Assembly: GCA_049646585.1 (NCBI GenBank)
Contig: JBARWC010000051.1
Location: 1 to 64,000, forward strand
Reading direction: 5' to 3'
Length of the DNA stretch: 64,000 nucleotides
Source of the DNA: G025836975 sp049646585
Lineage (GTDB): Bacteria; Pseudomonadota; Gammaproteobacteria; Burkholderiales; Burkholderiaceae_B
A model generated the notes under the pieces. That model did not search any database, was not told where the DNA came from, and saw only the letters and a program-made list of their open reading frames with translations. Position numbers and translations under genes: made by a program. Positions 51,412-59,149 of this stretch are shown piece by piece. How positions within the stretch are numbered: position 1 is the first letter of the stretch; each line of letters begins with the position of its first letter.

Positions 51412-51440
51412 TGTTAGATATTTTAGTTAAAAATCTAACA
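51412..51440. promoter_or_regulatory. Inverted repeat upstream of the DUF6088-AbiEii operon
   Basis: TGTTAGAT (51412-51419) and ATCTAACA (51433-51440), perfect 8-bp arms around an AT-rich centre, 19 nt from the antitoxin ATG. AbiEi-type antitoxins are known to bind inverted repeats to repress their operon. Confidence 0.6.
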
Positions 51441-51643
51441 TCTGTCACCCGCCTCGTTCAGGGGCAATACGGGCACCTGGTTCTTGCCGAGTTCTCCGAC
51501 AGCGCCGCACGGTCAACCGACCCCCCTGCAACCTTCACCATGCCAATTGAGTAACCAGCATCCGTCTTTCGATCCATACGTCCAAATGACGAGGCGTCAC
51601 CCTACACCGACACAGTTGCAGACCCTGAAGTATGCGCGTATAT

Positions 51644-51657
51644 TTTAGTAAACTAAA
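51644..51657. promoter_or_regulatory. Small inverted repeat before the XRE gene
   Basis: TTTAGT-AA-ACTAAA, 20 nt before the start of the XRE gene in an AT-rich stretch; a possible autoregulatory operator. Confidence 0.35.
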
Positions 51658-51676
51658 AATAAAATTTACTTAACAT

Positions 51677-52198
51677 ATGGAGCCAGGCGTGAAATCATCA
51701 TCACTCGTGGAACTCGCACTATCCGCTCAGGGATGCACTCAAAAAGAGCTTGCCCTTCAGCTGCGGGTTTCGCCGGCACAAATTAGCAAGTGGAAGAAAG
51801 GCGAGCACATTTCATTCGAAATGAGCAAGAAATTGAGCGAACTGGCTGGCCTGGACGATCTGGATCCGGATGTCGTCTTACTTGCTGGCTCGAAAGAAGA
51901 CGCTAAGAAATGGGTACAGCTTATCCGCTACCTTGCTGACCTCTCCGAAGACAGTGCGGAGACTGGCTACAACACGGCTCCGTTAATTGAAGATCTGGGT
52001 GACGACAACTGCTACCTGTTCTGGAACACTTTTCGTGTGCTCCAAGAAATGGGGATCACCATTCCTCGCCCCTTTCCCAAAGAGTTGGAGGCTTGTATAG
52101 CGGATGATGAGGACGAAGCCACCGCCTTCCTGCTCGTAAAACCCGCGCGCTTTCTCCACACCGAGCGCACGCTCAATAAACGTCAAGCCACCGCGTAG
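51677..52198 (+). CDS. XRE-family HTH protein running into the ParB fragment
   Basis: 173 residues. HTH GCTQKELALQLRVSPAQISKWKKGEHISFEMSKKL near residues 19-53, then an acidic region. Its last ~25 codons read antisense through the conserved part of the ParB fragment, so the natural C-terminus was probably lost at a junction near 52,120 and replaced by chance sequence. The 5' part has the AT-rich character of an acquired gene. Confidence 0.65.
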   Translation: MEPGVKSSSLVELALSAQGCTQKELALQLRVSPAQISKWKKGEHISFEMSKKLSELAGLDDLDPDVVLLAGSKEDAKKWVQLIRYLADLSEDSAETGYNTAPLIEDLGDDNCYLFWNTFRVLQEMGITIPRPFPKELEACIADDEDEATAFLLVKPARFLHTERTLNKRQATA

Positions 52199-52612
52199 CT
52201 CGTTCTCGGCTAGATGCCCCGTGAGGGCGATGATTTCGCCGCGCTCCGGCCAGGGACGAAACAGACACGAAATTCGGAAAAAACGTTCGTCCTTGGTTTC
52301 CGCCCACAGTTCGCGCAGAATGGCTAGCCGCGTGTTGCCGCCATTGCGGATAATGTAGTGCTGCGCACCCGGTCGCCGCGTGATGGCGGGGGCCGCGTCC
52401 AGGCCACGCTCTCGGATAGAGGCCTTGATCTCCTCGTACGCGGAATTGCGCTTCATGCGCGGATCGTGGTCGTAGGGACGCAACTGATCCAGAGTAATCA
52501 CCATGGGCGTATCGGCAATCGGGTCGCTCAGTGCGGAGGTAGAGAGACTGCTGCGCTCAAAACCAGCGGCCAACAACTTGGTGGCCATATCTTGGGACGT
52601 CATATCAGCCAT
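51983..52612 (-). pseudogene. ICE ParB-family protein, truncated
   Basis: The first ~160 residues are typical of the PFGI-1-class ICE ParB protein: TLDQLRPYDHDPRMKRN, RPGAQHYIIRNGGNTRL and ENELRGGLTFIERALGVEKARGFYEQEGG. The remaining ~47 codons are antisense to the XRE gene and unlike ParB, so the HTH and C-terminal regions are missing. DNA segregation function is unlikely. It reads leftward, opposite to the element's SSB-TopB genes, which in intact elements share its orientation. Confidence 0.75.
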
Positions 52613-52865
52613 GGCCAGCCTCCCGAAGAATGCTTACATGTATCGGACGGCATCGCCGGCCAGCGCGTCGAATCTGGGCTAGCGCATTGAGGCTCGCTCG
52701 ATGGTCGCTTGCCGTCATGCTGGTGTAGATCGGCGCGTATCCCGCCTTGGTGAACTTAAGATGGCCGCCTGACGTTCGTTTGACGTGCCAACCTTCACCA
52801 ATGGCAAATTCAATCAGGGAGCGCAGCCGCTTGTGGCCACGCGCTAACTCATGCGCGTCGGTCAT
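52605..52865 (-). CDS. HicA/YcfA-like small protein of the element
   Basis: 86 residues with LRSLIEFAIGEGWHVKRTSGGHLKFTKAGYAPIYTS, the dsRBD-like HicA pattern including the catalytic-type GGH. No HicB partner is adjacent; instead it overlaps ParB by 8 nt and the 90-residue ORF upstream by 17 nt, so here it may be a structural element gene and not a toxin. Confidence 0.7.
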   Translation of the reverse strand: MTDAHELARGHKRLRSLIEFAIGEGWHVKRTSGGHLKFTKAGYAPIYTSMTASDHRASLNALAQIRRAGRRCRPIHVSILREAGHG

Positions 52866-53121
52866 GGCGGGTGCTCCTGGGTTTATACGCTTGCAACGGG
52901 CGACCAGACACTCGGGCCAACCGCTCTTGCCACAACGGAAAGAGTTCTATGGCAAGCGATCGCATGGTTTCAAGTGCGGCGGGCGCCACGCGGCCTGTGG
53001 GCTGACGGTACTCGATGCGATGCACGGGCTGGCCGCGTGTCGCCGCCCGAGGATAGGCTTCGATGGCGGGCACATCGGTGTCCAGTAGTTGCTGGGATTG
53101 AGCGGGGATTGTGACGAGCAT
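52849..53121 (-). CDS. Hypothetical ICE protein
   Basis: 90 residues, rich in Arg, Ala and Pro, with PTGRVAPAALETMRSLAIELFPLWQERLARVSGRP. No family recognised. It is the first gene of a three-gene overlapping run leading into the ParB fragment. Confidence 0.6.
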   Translation of the reverse strand: MLVTIPAQSQQLLDTDVPAIEAYPRAATRGQPVHRIEYRQPTGRVAPAALETMRSLAIELFPLWQERLARVSGRPLQAYKPRSTRHDRRA

Positions 53122-53186
53122 AGGACCTAAGTCATAGCTTAAGGAGTCTCGAAATCTGAGTCGTTCGTGTTCCAGGCTTTTGACAG

Positions 53187-53711
53187 CTAGCCGAGTCGAA
53201 GTTCGGAAGTATCAAGTTCAAACTCGTCTTCAATGCCAAGCTTTTTTATTAGCGCCGGCAGTACTTGATGAATCACACGCATGCCAGTGAGCAGTTCGTT
53301 CATGTAGATGTCAGGATGAAGGCGGTTTTGGTCAAAGCCAAGGCTATGCGCTTCCGCAGTCCGACCTAACTCGTCGTGGGAATCGAAGACCAGATCCATC
53401 AGCTCGGCTCTCAAAGGGATACCAGCACGAAATGCACGCTCCTTCAGGTACGTGACCATTTTAGCGGCCTCAGACTTCACTTTGTTTTTGAAACGTGAAA
53501 AGCCAGGAATCTTGCTCTCGTCCAGGTCCAGCTTTGATGCGGCCAGACTGAGTAGTTCAGAATCAAGTTCCCAAGCTGGAGTGTCGATAAGATCAAGCTC
53601 TTCGTCATAGACCAAATCTGACACGAACGCTGCGTAAAAGCCGTACACGTTCGTGAGTGACTTAAACATGTCATAGATGAGTGAAGCGATCTCGTTGTCC
53701 CAGATGCCGCT
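53187..53711 (-). CDS. Hypothetical protein, probably 5'-truncated
   Basis: From the ATG at 53669 the product is 160 residues, acidic and helical (LTNVYGFYAAFVSDLVYDEELDLIDT ... FELDTSELRLG). Upstream of that ATG the frame continues with protein-like sequence (GIWDNEIASLIYD) until a stop at 53714, which suggests that the true N-terminus was lost at the junction near 53,710. Base composition is more AT-rich than the element backbone. No family recognised. Confidence 0.55.
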   Translation of the reverse strand, partial: SGIWDNEIASLIYDMFKSLTNVYGFYAAFVSDLVYDEELDLIDTPAWELDSELLSLAASKLDLDESKIPGFSRFKNKVKSEAAKMVTYLKERAFRAGIPLRAELMDLVFDSHDELGRTAEAHSLGFDQNRLHPDIYMNELLTGMRVIHQVLPALIKKLGIEDEFELDTSELRLG

Positions 53712-53727
53712 TTAAGCCAATCCGAAC

Positions 53728-54261
53728 TTGCTCGCCGTCTTGCCGCTGACGGTTATACGCGGCCATTTCCAGGCGCTGGAACAGACGGACTTCCGGGGGA
53801 TGGAACATGCTGCCTATCTAAAAGGCCTTTTAAAACCTTTTAAAGGTAAGGGGGCTTTGGATGATTGGGCCAACCAGTGCTTCGCACTGCGCGACGACAT
53901 GATCGGTCTGGCGCAGCGGCGGGTGCTGCCACAGACGAGGAGCTACCCCTTTCATCTGCTGGATGTGGAACTGGCCCAGCAGAACACTGGCGCAGGCACG
54001 ACCTTTTTGCGCTGGCGCAAGCACGACCGTTCGGCGATGGGCGTGGCCCTGTGGCAGGCGTTGATGGACAGCACCGCCACGCCGGCCACGATGCTCGATG
54101 ACCTGCACGCCATTGAGCAGCAGCGCATTGTGTTGAACATGCAGATCAGCCTCTTGCACACGTTGGGTCGCCAAGCTCGCGATTGCGCCAAAAAACTGGC
54201 CCAGGCCGAGGACATTTATCTGCGCCGGTTGTGTGCCGACTCTGCGACACGTCGCGATTAG
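53728..54261 (+). CDS. DUF3158 family ICE protein
   Basis: 177 residues if the TTG at 53728 is used; there is no Shine-Dalgarno, and a stop at 53713 lies just upstream, so the 5' end may have been altered at the same junction. The conserved part FQALEQTDFRGMEHAAYLKGLLKPFKGKGALDDWANQCFALRDD is the DUF3158 signature. In PFGI-1-type elements it precedes ssb, as here (57 nt). Function unknown, presumed element maintenance. Confidence 0.8.
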   Translation: MLAVLPLTVIRGHFQALEQTDFRGMEHAAYLKGLLKPFKGKGALDDWANQCFALRDDMIGLAQRRVLPQTRSYPFHLLDVELAQQNTGAGTTFLRWRKHDRSAMGVALWQALMDSTATPATMLDDLHAIEQQRIVLNMQISLLHTLGRQARDCAKKLAQAEDIYLRRLCADSATRRD

Positions 54262-54318
54262 CGCTAACACCACCGTCTGTGCCAGCGCAGGCACTACCCA
54301 GCATCAGGAGATTAACCT

Positions 54319-54720
54319 ATGAGTACCCATTTTTTTGGCGAAGGCAATATCGGCACCGCACCGGAGTACCGTGAGTTTCCCAACGACAACGACGAGCCCA
54401 GCCGGCTGCTGCGCCTGAACGTGTATTTCGACAACCCTGTGCCAAAGAAGGACGGCACCTTTGAGGATCGCGGCGGCTTCTGGGCGCCCGTGGAGCTGTG
54501 GCATCGTGATGCCGAGCGCTGGGCCAGCCTGTATCAGAAAGGCATGCGTGTGTTGGTGGATGGCCGTACCGTGCGCGACGAATGGGAGGACGCCGAGGAA
54601 AACGAACGCGTCACCTTCAAGATCGAGGCGCGGCGCGTGGGCGTTTTGCCGTTTCGGGTAGAGTCGATCAAGGTCAGTGCCAAGCCAGCCAATACTGAAC
54701 CGGTTTCTGAAGACGAATAG
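54319..54720 (+). CDS. ssb: Single-stranded DNA-binding protein of the element
   Basis: 133 residues forming an OB-fold (LLRLNVYFDNPVP ... GGFWAPVELWHRDAERWASLYQKGMRVLVDG) with a short acidic C-terminal tail (EPVSEDE). It lacks the long Gly/Gln-rich tail and DIPF end of the chromosomal SSB. It would coat single strands during element transfer or replication. AGGAGATT precedes the ATG. Confidence 0.88.
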   Translation: MSTHFFGEGNIGTAPEYREFPNDNDEPSRLLRLNVYFDNPVPKKDGTFEDRGGFWAPVELWHRDAERWASLYQKGMRVLVDGRTVRDEWEDAEENERVTFKIEARRVGVLPFRVESIKVSAKPANTEPVSEDE

Positions 54721-54732
54721 CTTACTTTGTGT

Positions 54733-54767
54733 GGAGCAGTGGCAGGTCAATGTCGCTGCTCCTTTTT
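54733..54767 (+). terminator. Terminator after ssb
   Basis: GGAGCAG (54733-54739) with CTGCTCC (54756-54762) followed by TTTTT. It separates ssb from topB, which therefore needs its own promoter in the 240-nt leader. Confidence 0.8.
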
Positions 54768-55006
54768 AACGTCATGTGATGCAATTATCCCCAGGGGATA
54801 GCGCCGCTGACGTCCACCGTGTTCCACTCGCCCTCTCATCTGGACGCTTTCGTTCCAGCGATCCTCGATTCCTCTGGACCCGTTCGCGCGTCAGCGACAT
54901 TGGCGCCAAAGCGTTTGTACCGTGTCCGGCTTGTTTGCTGTCCTAATCTGACGCCGCTGCCATCCTGATCTCATTCGCATTAACAATCAAATTCGGATGG
55001 AGCAAC
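54768..55006 (+). other. topB leader region
   Basis: 239 nt with no gene. Contains a CCCC-A-GGGG hairpin near 54,790 and a TTGGCGCCAA palindrome near 54,900, but not the nested hairpin found before later genes. The promoter of topB must lie here; no clear hexamers were identified. Confidence 0.5.
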
Positions 55007-57022
55007 ATGCGATTATTTCTGTGTGAGAAGCCCTCCCAAGGTAAGGATGTCGGCAAGGTGCTTGGGGCCATACAGCGCGACAACGGTTGCCTGAAAGGAT
55101 CAGGCGTCATCGTAACCTGGTGCATTGGCCACCTGGTCGAAGCGGCACCGCCCGAGGCTTATGATGCACAACTCAAGCATTGGTCCATAGCACAGTTACC
55201 CATTATTCCCGAGCGCTGGCGTGTCGAGGTCAAACCCAAAACTGCCACGCAATTCAAAGTCGTCAAGCAGTTGCTGACACAAGCTACCGAGCTGGTGATC
55301 GCCACCGACGCGGATCGTGAGGGCGAACTGATCGCTCGCGAAATTGTTGACTTGTGTGGCTATCGAGGTCCGATTCAACGCCTGTGGTTATCGGCCTTGA
55401 ACGAGGCGTCCATTCGCAAAGCATTGACCGCCCTCAAACCGTCCAGCGAAACGTTGCCCATGTACCACTCGGCCTTGGCCCGTTCTCGCGCAGACTGGCT
55501 GGTGGGCATGAATCTGAGTCGGCTGTTTACGCTGCTGGGTCGGCAAGCGGGCTACGATGGGGTGCTGTCGGTGGGTCGGGTGCAAACGCCCACGCTGAAA
55601 CTTGTCGTAGACCGCGATCGGGAAATAGATCACTTCGTCTCCATCCCGTTCTGGGCCATTGAGGTGGCTTTTTCGTCAGCAGGGCAGTCTTTCACTGCGC
55701 AGTGGCAGCCGCCTGAAGCGTGCACCGACGAGTCGGGACGGTGCTTGCAGGCGGAGGTCGCGCAGCAGGCGGCAGCGCAGATGCGTGCAGCCCATGAGGG
55801 GAAGGTCGCATCCGTGGAAACCGAACGAGTGCGCGAGGGCCCACCGCTGCCCTTTGATCTGGGCACGCTGCAGGAAGTCTGTTCCAAGCAGCTGGGTCTG
55901 GATGTACAGGAAACCCTGGACATCGCGCAACGCTTGTACGAAACGCATAAGGCGACCACCTATCCGCGCTCGGATTCGGGCTACTTGCCCGAGAGCATGC
56001 TGGCCGATGCACCGACCGTCCTGGATAGCCTGCTCGTCACTGACCCCACCTTGCAGCCCGTGATGGGGCAGCTTAATCGCACACAGCGTTCACGTGCCTG
56101 GAACGACAGCAAGGTCACGGCTCACCACGGCATCATCCCCACGCTGGAGCCTGCGAATCAGTCGGCCATGAGCGAGAAGGAACTGAACGTTTATCGACTG
56201 ATCCGTGCCCATTACCTGGCGCAGTTTTTACCGCATCACGAGTTTGACCGCACGATTGCGCGGCTTTCTTGCGCAGGGCATCCTCTCCAAGCCGTAGGCA
56301 AACAGATCGTCATCCCAGGATGGCGGCTGGTGCTGACCGAACCACAGTCGGAGGATGTGGATAATGAAGCCACCCCGCGCAATCAAGTCCTACCCGCACT
56401 CAGGCAAGGTCTGTCCTGTCAGGTCAGCAATGTCGATCTCAAGGCGCTCAAGACCCTGCCGCCCAGGCCCTTTACGCAAGGTGAGCTGGTCAGGGCCATG
56501 AAAAATGTCGCGAAACTCGTGTCCGACCCCCGTTTGCAGCAGAAATTGAAAGACACGGTCGGTATCGGCACCGAGGCCACGCGCGCCAACATTATTAACG
56601 GGCTGCTCACGCGCGGTTATCTGGTCAAGAAGGGTCGTGCCATCCGTGCCTCGGATGCGGCTGGCACGCTTATTGATACCGTCCCTACGGCTATCGCCGA
56701 TCCTGGCACCACGGCCGTTTGGGAGCAGGCACTGGATATGATCGAAGCGGGTCAGCTTACCCATGAGGTATTTATCGCCAAGCAGTCGGCCTGGGTTTCA
56801 CAAATTATTGCCCAGTACAAGGGCGCAGCGTTGTCGATCAAGGTGCCTCAAGGTCCAGCCTGCCCCCAATGCGGATCGGCCACGCGTCAACGCACCGGCA
56901 AGAATGGCCCATTCTGGTCATGTTCGCGCTATCCCGAGTGCCAAGGCACGCTGCCTGCCGAACCCGCAAACACCCAGCGCCGTGCACCACGCAAGCGCCG
57001 CAGTACCCCTAAGGCATTCTGA
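55007..57022 (+). CDS. topB: DNA topoisomerase III (TopB family) of the element
   Basis: 671 residues. TOPRIM start MRLFLCEKPSQGKDVGKVLG and DADREGELIARE (near residue 105), catalytic Tyr319 in TYPRSDSGYLPES, and a C-terminal zinc ribbon (CPQCGSATRQRTGKNGPFWSCSRYPEC). Type IA enzymes decatenate single-stranded intermediates; element-borne copies sit beside ssb in PFGI-1/ICEclc-type ICEs, as here. Start supported by GGAG upstream. Confidence 0.93.
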   Translation: MRLFLCEKPSQGKDVGKVLGAIQRDNGCLKGSGVIVTWCIGHLVEAAPPEAYDAQLKHWSIAQLPIIPERWRVEVKPKTATQFKVVKQLLTQATELVIATDADREGELIAREIVDLCGYRGPIQRLWLSALNEASIRKALTALKPSSETLPMYHSALARSRADWLVGMNLSRLFTLLGRQAGYDGVLSVGRVQTPTLKLVVDRDREIDHFVSIPFWAIEVAFSSAGQSFTAQWQPPEACTDESGRCLQAEVAQQAAAQMRAAHEGKVASVETERVREGPPLPFDLGTLQEVCSKQLGLDVQETLDIAQRLYETHKATTYPRSDSGYLPESMLADAPTVLDSLLVTDPTLQPVMGQLNRTQRSRAWNDSKVTAHHGIIPTLEPANQSAMSEKELNVYRLIRAHYLAQFLPHHEFDRTIARLSCAGHPLQAVGKQIVIPGWRLVLTEPQSEDVDNEATPRNQVLPALRQGLSCQVSNVDLKALKTLPPRPFTQGELVRAMKNVAKLVSDPRLQQKLKDTVGIGTEATRANIINGLLTRGYLVKKGRAIRASDAAGTLIDTVPTAIADPGTTAVWEQALDMIEAGQLTHEVFIAKQSAWVSQIIAQYKGAALSIKVPQGPACPQCGSATRQRTGKNGPFWSCSRYPECQGTLPAEPANTQRRAPRKRRSTPKAF

Positions 57023-57667
57023 TATGCCTCACAACCCCACGTGTTATGCACACCACTGTGGTTGCATGACATTCATCCCTTAGCCCTCTCGGGACTCCCA
57101 GCGCGCCTATCCTTCTGCGACCGTGTGCCTGCCTTGCGTCGCTGGCGACAGCGTTGAGGCAAGAAGGACATTTTTAGTTGAATCGCTCCGTGCGATTTCC
57201 CCTTTTCGATGAGGCTTGTGTCCGCCGCGAAGGGTCCCCTGATACTTTGCCATCGCTCCACATCGTGCGAGGTATCAGGAGACCCGTTGCGGTCGACAGT
57301 AATCGGTACCGGTGCCCACCGGTGAAATAACGGGCTCCCTTTGTGCGCGGATGTGCGCCAGACAATACCGGCCCCAACCACGACATGGGCCGGGTGTGAA
57401 TGCTGTGACAGCGAACGGCTCTAGCGACGACCGTGATCCTGGTTCAGCCCACGGGTGGTTTCTTCCTCCCGAGCCGAAGGCCTGCGCGTCTTCGGCGTCT
57501 TTCTCCTGGCTTACTGCTACCCCCGGTGGCACCACATCGGCAAACCTTGTACGCGATATTTGTATTGTTTCACGTCGCTCAACCGCACACCGATCGCATC
57601 ATCAATCGGGAAACGGATGATTACTGATTGCCAACTGACATGTATGAAGATTGGAACGAAGCTTATC

Positions 57668-57722
57668 GCATGTGTCGCTGACTATGTCAGCACCATGCCA
57701 GCAGCTCGGGTTCGTAGGCTGC
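57668..57722 (+). promoter_or_regulatory. Two-hairpin ICE leader motif, copy A
   Basis: Hairpin 1: GCATG and GCTGAC pair with GTCAGC and CATGC (57668-57698). Hairpin 2: GCAGC pairs with GCTGC (57701-57722). Same design as copies B and C with different stem bases. Confidence 0.65.
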
Positions 57723-57816
57723 CGTGGAGTTTTCCCATGCAACCCATCAGTCCGCCATCGCATCAAATTCGCGGACGTGCGTCCTCGTGACGTTGATGTC
57801 GACTTATCAACCGCCA

Positions 57817-57855
57817 GCGGGAGTTGCCATCCCGTTAAGGGCATGGTCGTCTCGC
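57817..57855 (+). promoter_or_regulatory. Nested leader hairpin 1 (before gene at 57875)
   Basis: Outer GCGGGA/TCTCGC, middle CCAT/ATGG, inner CCC-GTTAA-GGG; an alternative is CGGGA/TCCCG (57818-57834). Ends 7 nt before AAGGAG. Confidence 0.6.
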
Positions 57856-57874
57856 TACATCAAGGAGTTCCTCT

Positions 57875-58087
57875 ATGTCCAAGCACGTTTCATTCGGCCA
57901 TCTGGCCTTGACCTACGTCGACAGTTGTCTGCCGCTTGAGGTGCTGCACAGCGCCGGTGGTCATTACATCGGCACGCGCGACGCGCACGGGCCGGTTACT
58001 CGCGAGTCGGTGGAGTATTTCCGAAGTTCAGCCGCCGCTCAGCGCGCGCTGCAACGAGGCGGGTGGACACAGTTGCACTACTCATAA
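57875..58087 (+). CDS. Small ICE protein of unknown function
   Basis: 70 residues (MSKHVSFGHLALTYVDSC ... QRGGWTQLHYS), AAGGAG 8 nt upstream. Soluble, mixed alpha/beta; family not recognised. It heads a two-gene unit with the gene at 58108, 20 nt away, and carries copy A and a nested hairpin in its leader. Confidence 0.65.
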   Translation: MSKHVSFGHLALTYVDSCLPLEVLHSAGGHYIGTRDAHGPVTRESVEYFRSSAAAQRALQRGGWTQLHYS

Positions 58088-58107
58088 CCTGCACTAAGGA
58101 AACGGCT

Positions 58108-58485
58108 ATGAATTATCTCGTTGATCATTTTCCACAGGATGAAAGGCATTTTGCCAGCGCGCCAGATGCTTTTTTTCAAACGTGGAGGCGCGGTGTGGAA
58201 ATCGCTGGACCGCAATGGTTTGGTGATGGCACGCACGACGGCCTTCAGAGCGCAGTCAGCAAATGGGATCTACGACCCAACCTGCTCCTGATCAATGACG
58301 CCCTGGGCGTACTGAGCAGCGGCCAGCGCATGTTCTTGGCGGCCATGGTCAGCTTTTACAACGCACGTGATGGGGCTGCCATGCTGCGCCGTTGCGGCTT
58401 TGAGGGGCTGTCCGACTTGGGCGGTCTCGACTCGAAACGACGCCAGGTCATTGCCGACCTGGTGCTGCACTACAACGGCTGGTGA
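58108..58485 (+). CDS. Hypothetical ICE protein
   Basis: 125 residues from the ATG at 58108 with AAGGAAA upstream. Helical, with WDLRPNLLLINDALGVLSSGQRMFLAAMVSFYNARDGAAMLRRCGFEGLSDLGGLD in the middle; a conserved element protein by context, no function recognised. No leader hairpin; it depends on the upstream gene. Confidence 0.7.
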   Translation: MNYLVDHFPQDERHFASAPDAFFQTWRRGVEIAGPQWFGDGTHDGLQSAVSKWDLRPNLLLINDALGVLSSGQRMFLAAMVSFYNARDGAAMLRRCGFEGLSDLGGLDSKRRQVIADLVLHYNGW

Positions 58486-58524
58486 GCCCGCAACGGTAAA
58501 CCACCTCGCTTTCTCTACCCCAAG

Positions 58525-58558
58525 GAGGGACATGTGTCCCTTCGGGATCATGTCTCTC
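58525..58558 (+). promoter_or_regulatory. Nested leader hairpin 2 (before gene at 58582)
   Basis: Outer GAGGGACATG (58525-58534) with CATGTCTCTC (58549-58558), 9 of 10 paired; inner TCCC-TTC-GGGA. Alternative AGGGACA/TGTCCCT (58526-58541). Ends 12 nt before AGGAG. Confidence 0.65.
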
Positions 58559-58581
58559 CATTTTTCTTTAGGAGCGACTAT

Positions 58582-59046
58582 ATGTCCCGAAATCCATCCT
58601 TTGCCGTCGTCCTTGAAGGCGGCGTCGTACAAACCACGCTCGTGCAGGACTGGCCGCAACACATGCCACTGCCGCAGTTCGCGATCGTGGACTATGACAC
58701 CGAAGACGCAGCCGCCGATGAAATCACCCACTTTACTATTGGTGCCACTGCGGCAGAAGCCATTTGCAGAGGCGAGACGCCCACGGTGTACGAGTCTTTG
58801 CCCGATGCCTTGTCTCCCAGGGTTGTACTGGCGGCATTAGGCGAATCCGTTCGTGATCATGACGCCGAGTCGCCGCTGGCAATCGCTCAAGGCGTGCGTC
58901 AAAGCGTTCTGGATCTTGACGCCCAGCTCAACGCCAATGAGCAAGCGCCCACTGGCGATGATTACAACCACCTGTACGTCTTGGCTAACTGTGGCCTGAT
59001 CGACGTACTCAAAGCGCTGGGCGACACCACCGATTTTGGTGACTGA
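58582..59046 (+). CDS. Hypothetical ICE protein
   Basis: 154 residues from the ATG at 58582. Acidic, soluble; MSRNPSFAVVLEGGVVQTTLVQDWP at the start and HLYVLANCGLIDVLKALGD at the end. No family recognised. Preceded by a nested hairpin and AGGAG. Confidence 0.68.
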   Translation: MSRNPSFAVVLEGGVVQTTLVQDWPQHMPLPQFAIVDYDTEDAAADEITHFTIGATAAEAICRGETPTVYESLPDALSPRVVLAALGESVRDHDAESPLAIAQGVRQSVLDLDAQLNANEQAPTGDDYNHLYVLANCGLIDVLKALGDTTDFGD

Positions 59047-59075
59047 TTAATCCACGACGCGGCCTGATCGGTCGC

Positions 59076-59129
59076 TAGCCATTTTCCTCCCACCGGGCTC
59101 ATTCCCCGGCAGGGGCTGGGCCTTGGCTA
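59076..59129 (+). promoter_or_regulatory. Nested leader hairpin 3 (before gene at 59150)
   Basis: Outer TAGCCA/TGGCTA, middle CCCA/TGGG, inner CCCC-GGCA-GGGG. Alternative CCGGG/CCCGG. Ends 10 nt before GGAG. Confidence 0.6.
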
Positions 59130-59149
59130 TCCTCTGCTGGAGAAATCCC

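Larger units (their letters stand above)
57023..57874 (+). other. 850-nt structured non-coding region between topB and small ICE genes
   Basis: No convincing gene. Inverted repeats: 57181-57197 (AATCGC/GCGATT), 57232-57245 with 57272-57285 (13 of 14 bases), ACCGGT repeated at 57308-57323, and 57368-57376 with 57386-57393. The right part holds the two-hairpin motif (57668-57722) and a nested leader hairpin (57817-57855). It may carry a promoter, an origin or an oriT; none is identified. Confidence 0.5.

Noticed and set aside
52605..52865. A complete HicAB toxin-antitoxin system
   Set aside because: Only a HicA-like protein is present; no HicB antitoxin is adjacent, and the gene overlaps element genes on both sides.
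57312..57790. Overlapping reading frames of 60-110 codons in the region after topB
   Set aside because: They overlap each other in different frames, lack ribosome sites and run through inverted repeats; no protein-like sequence was seen.
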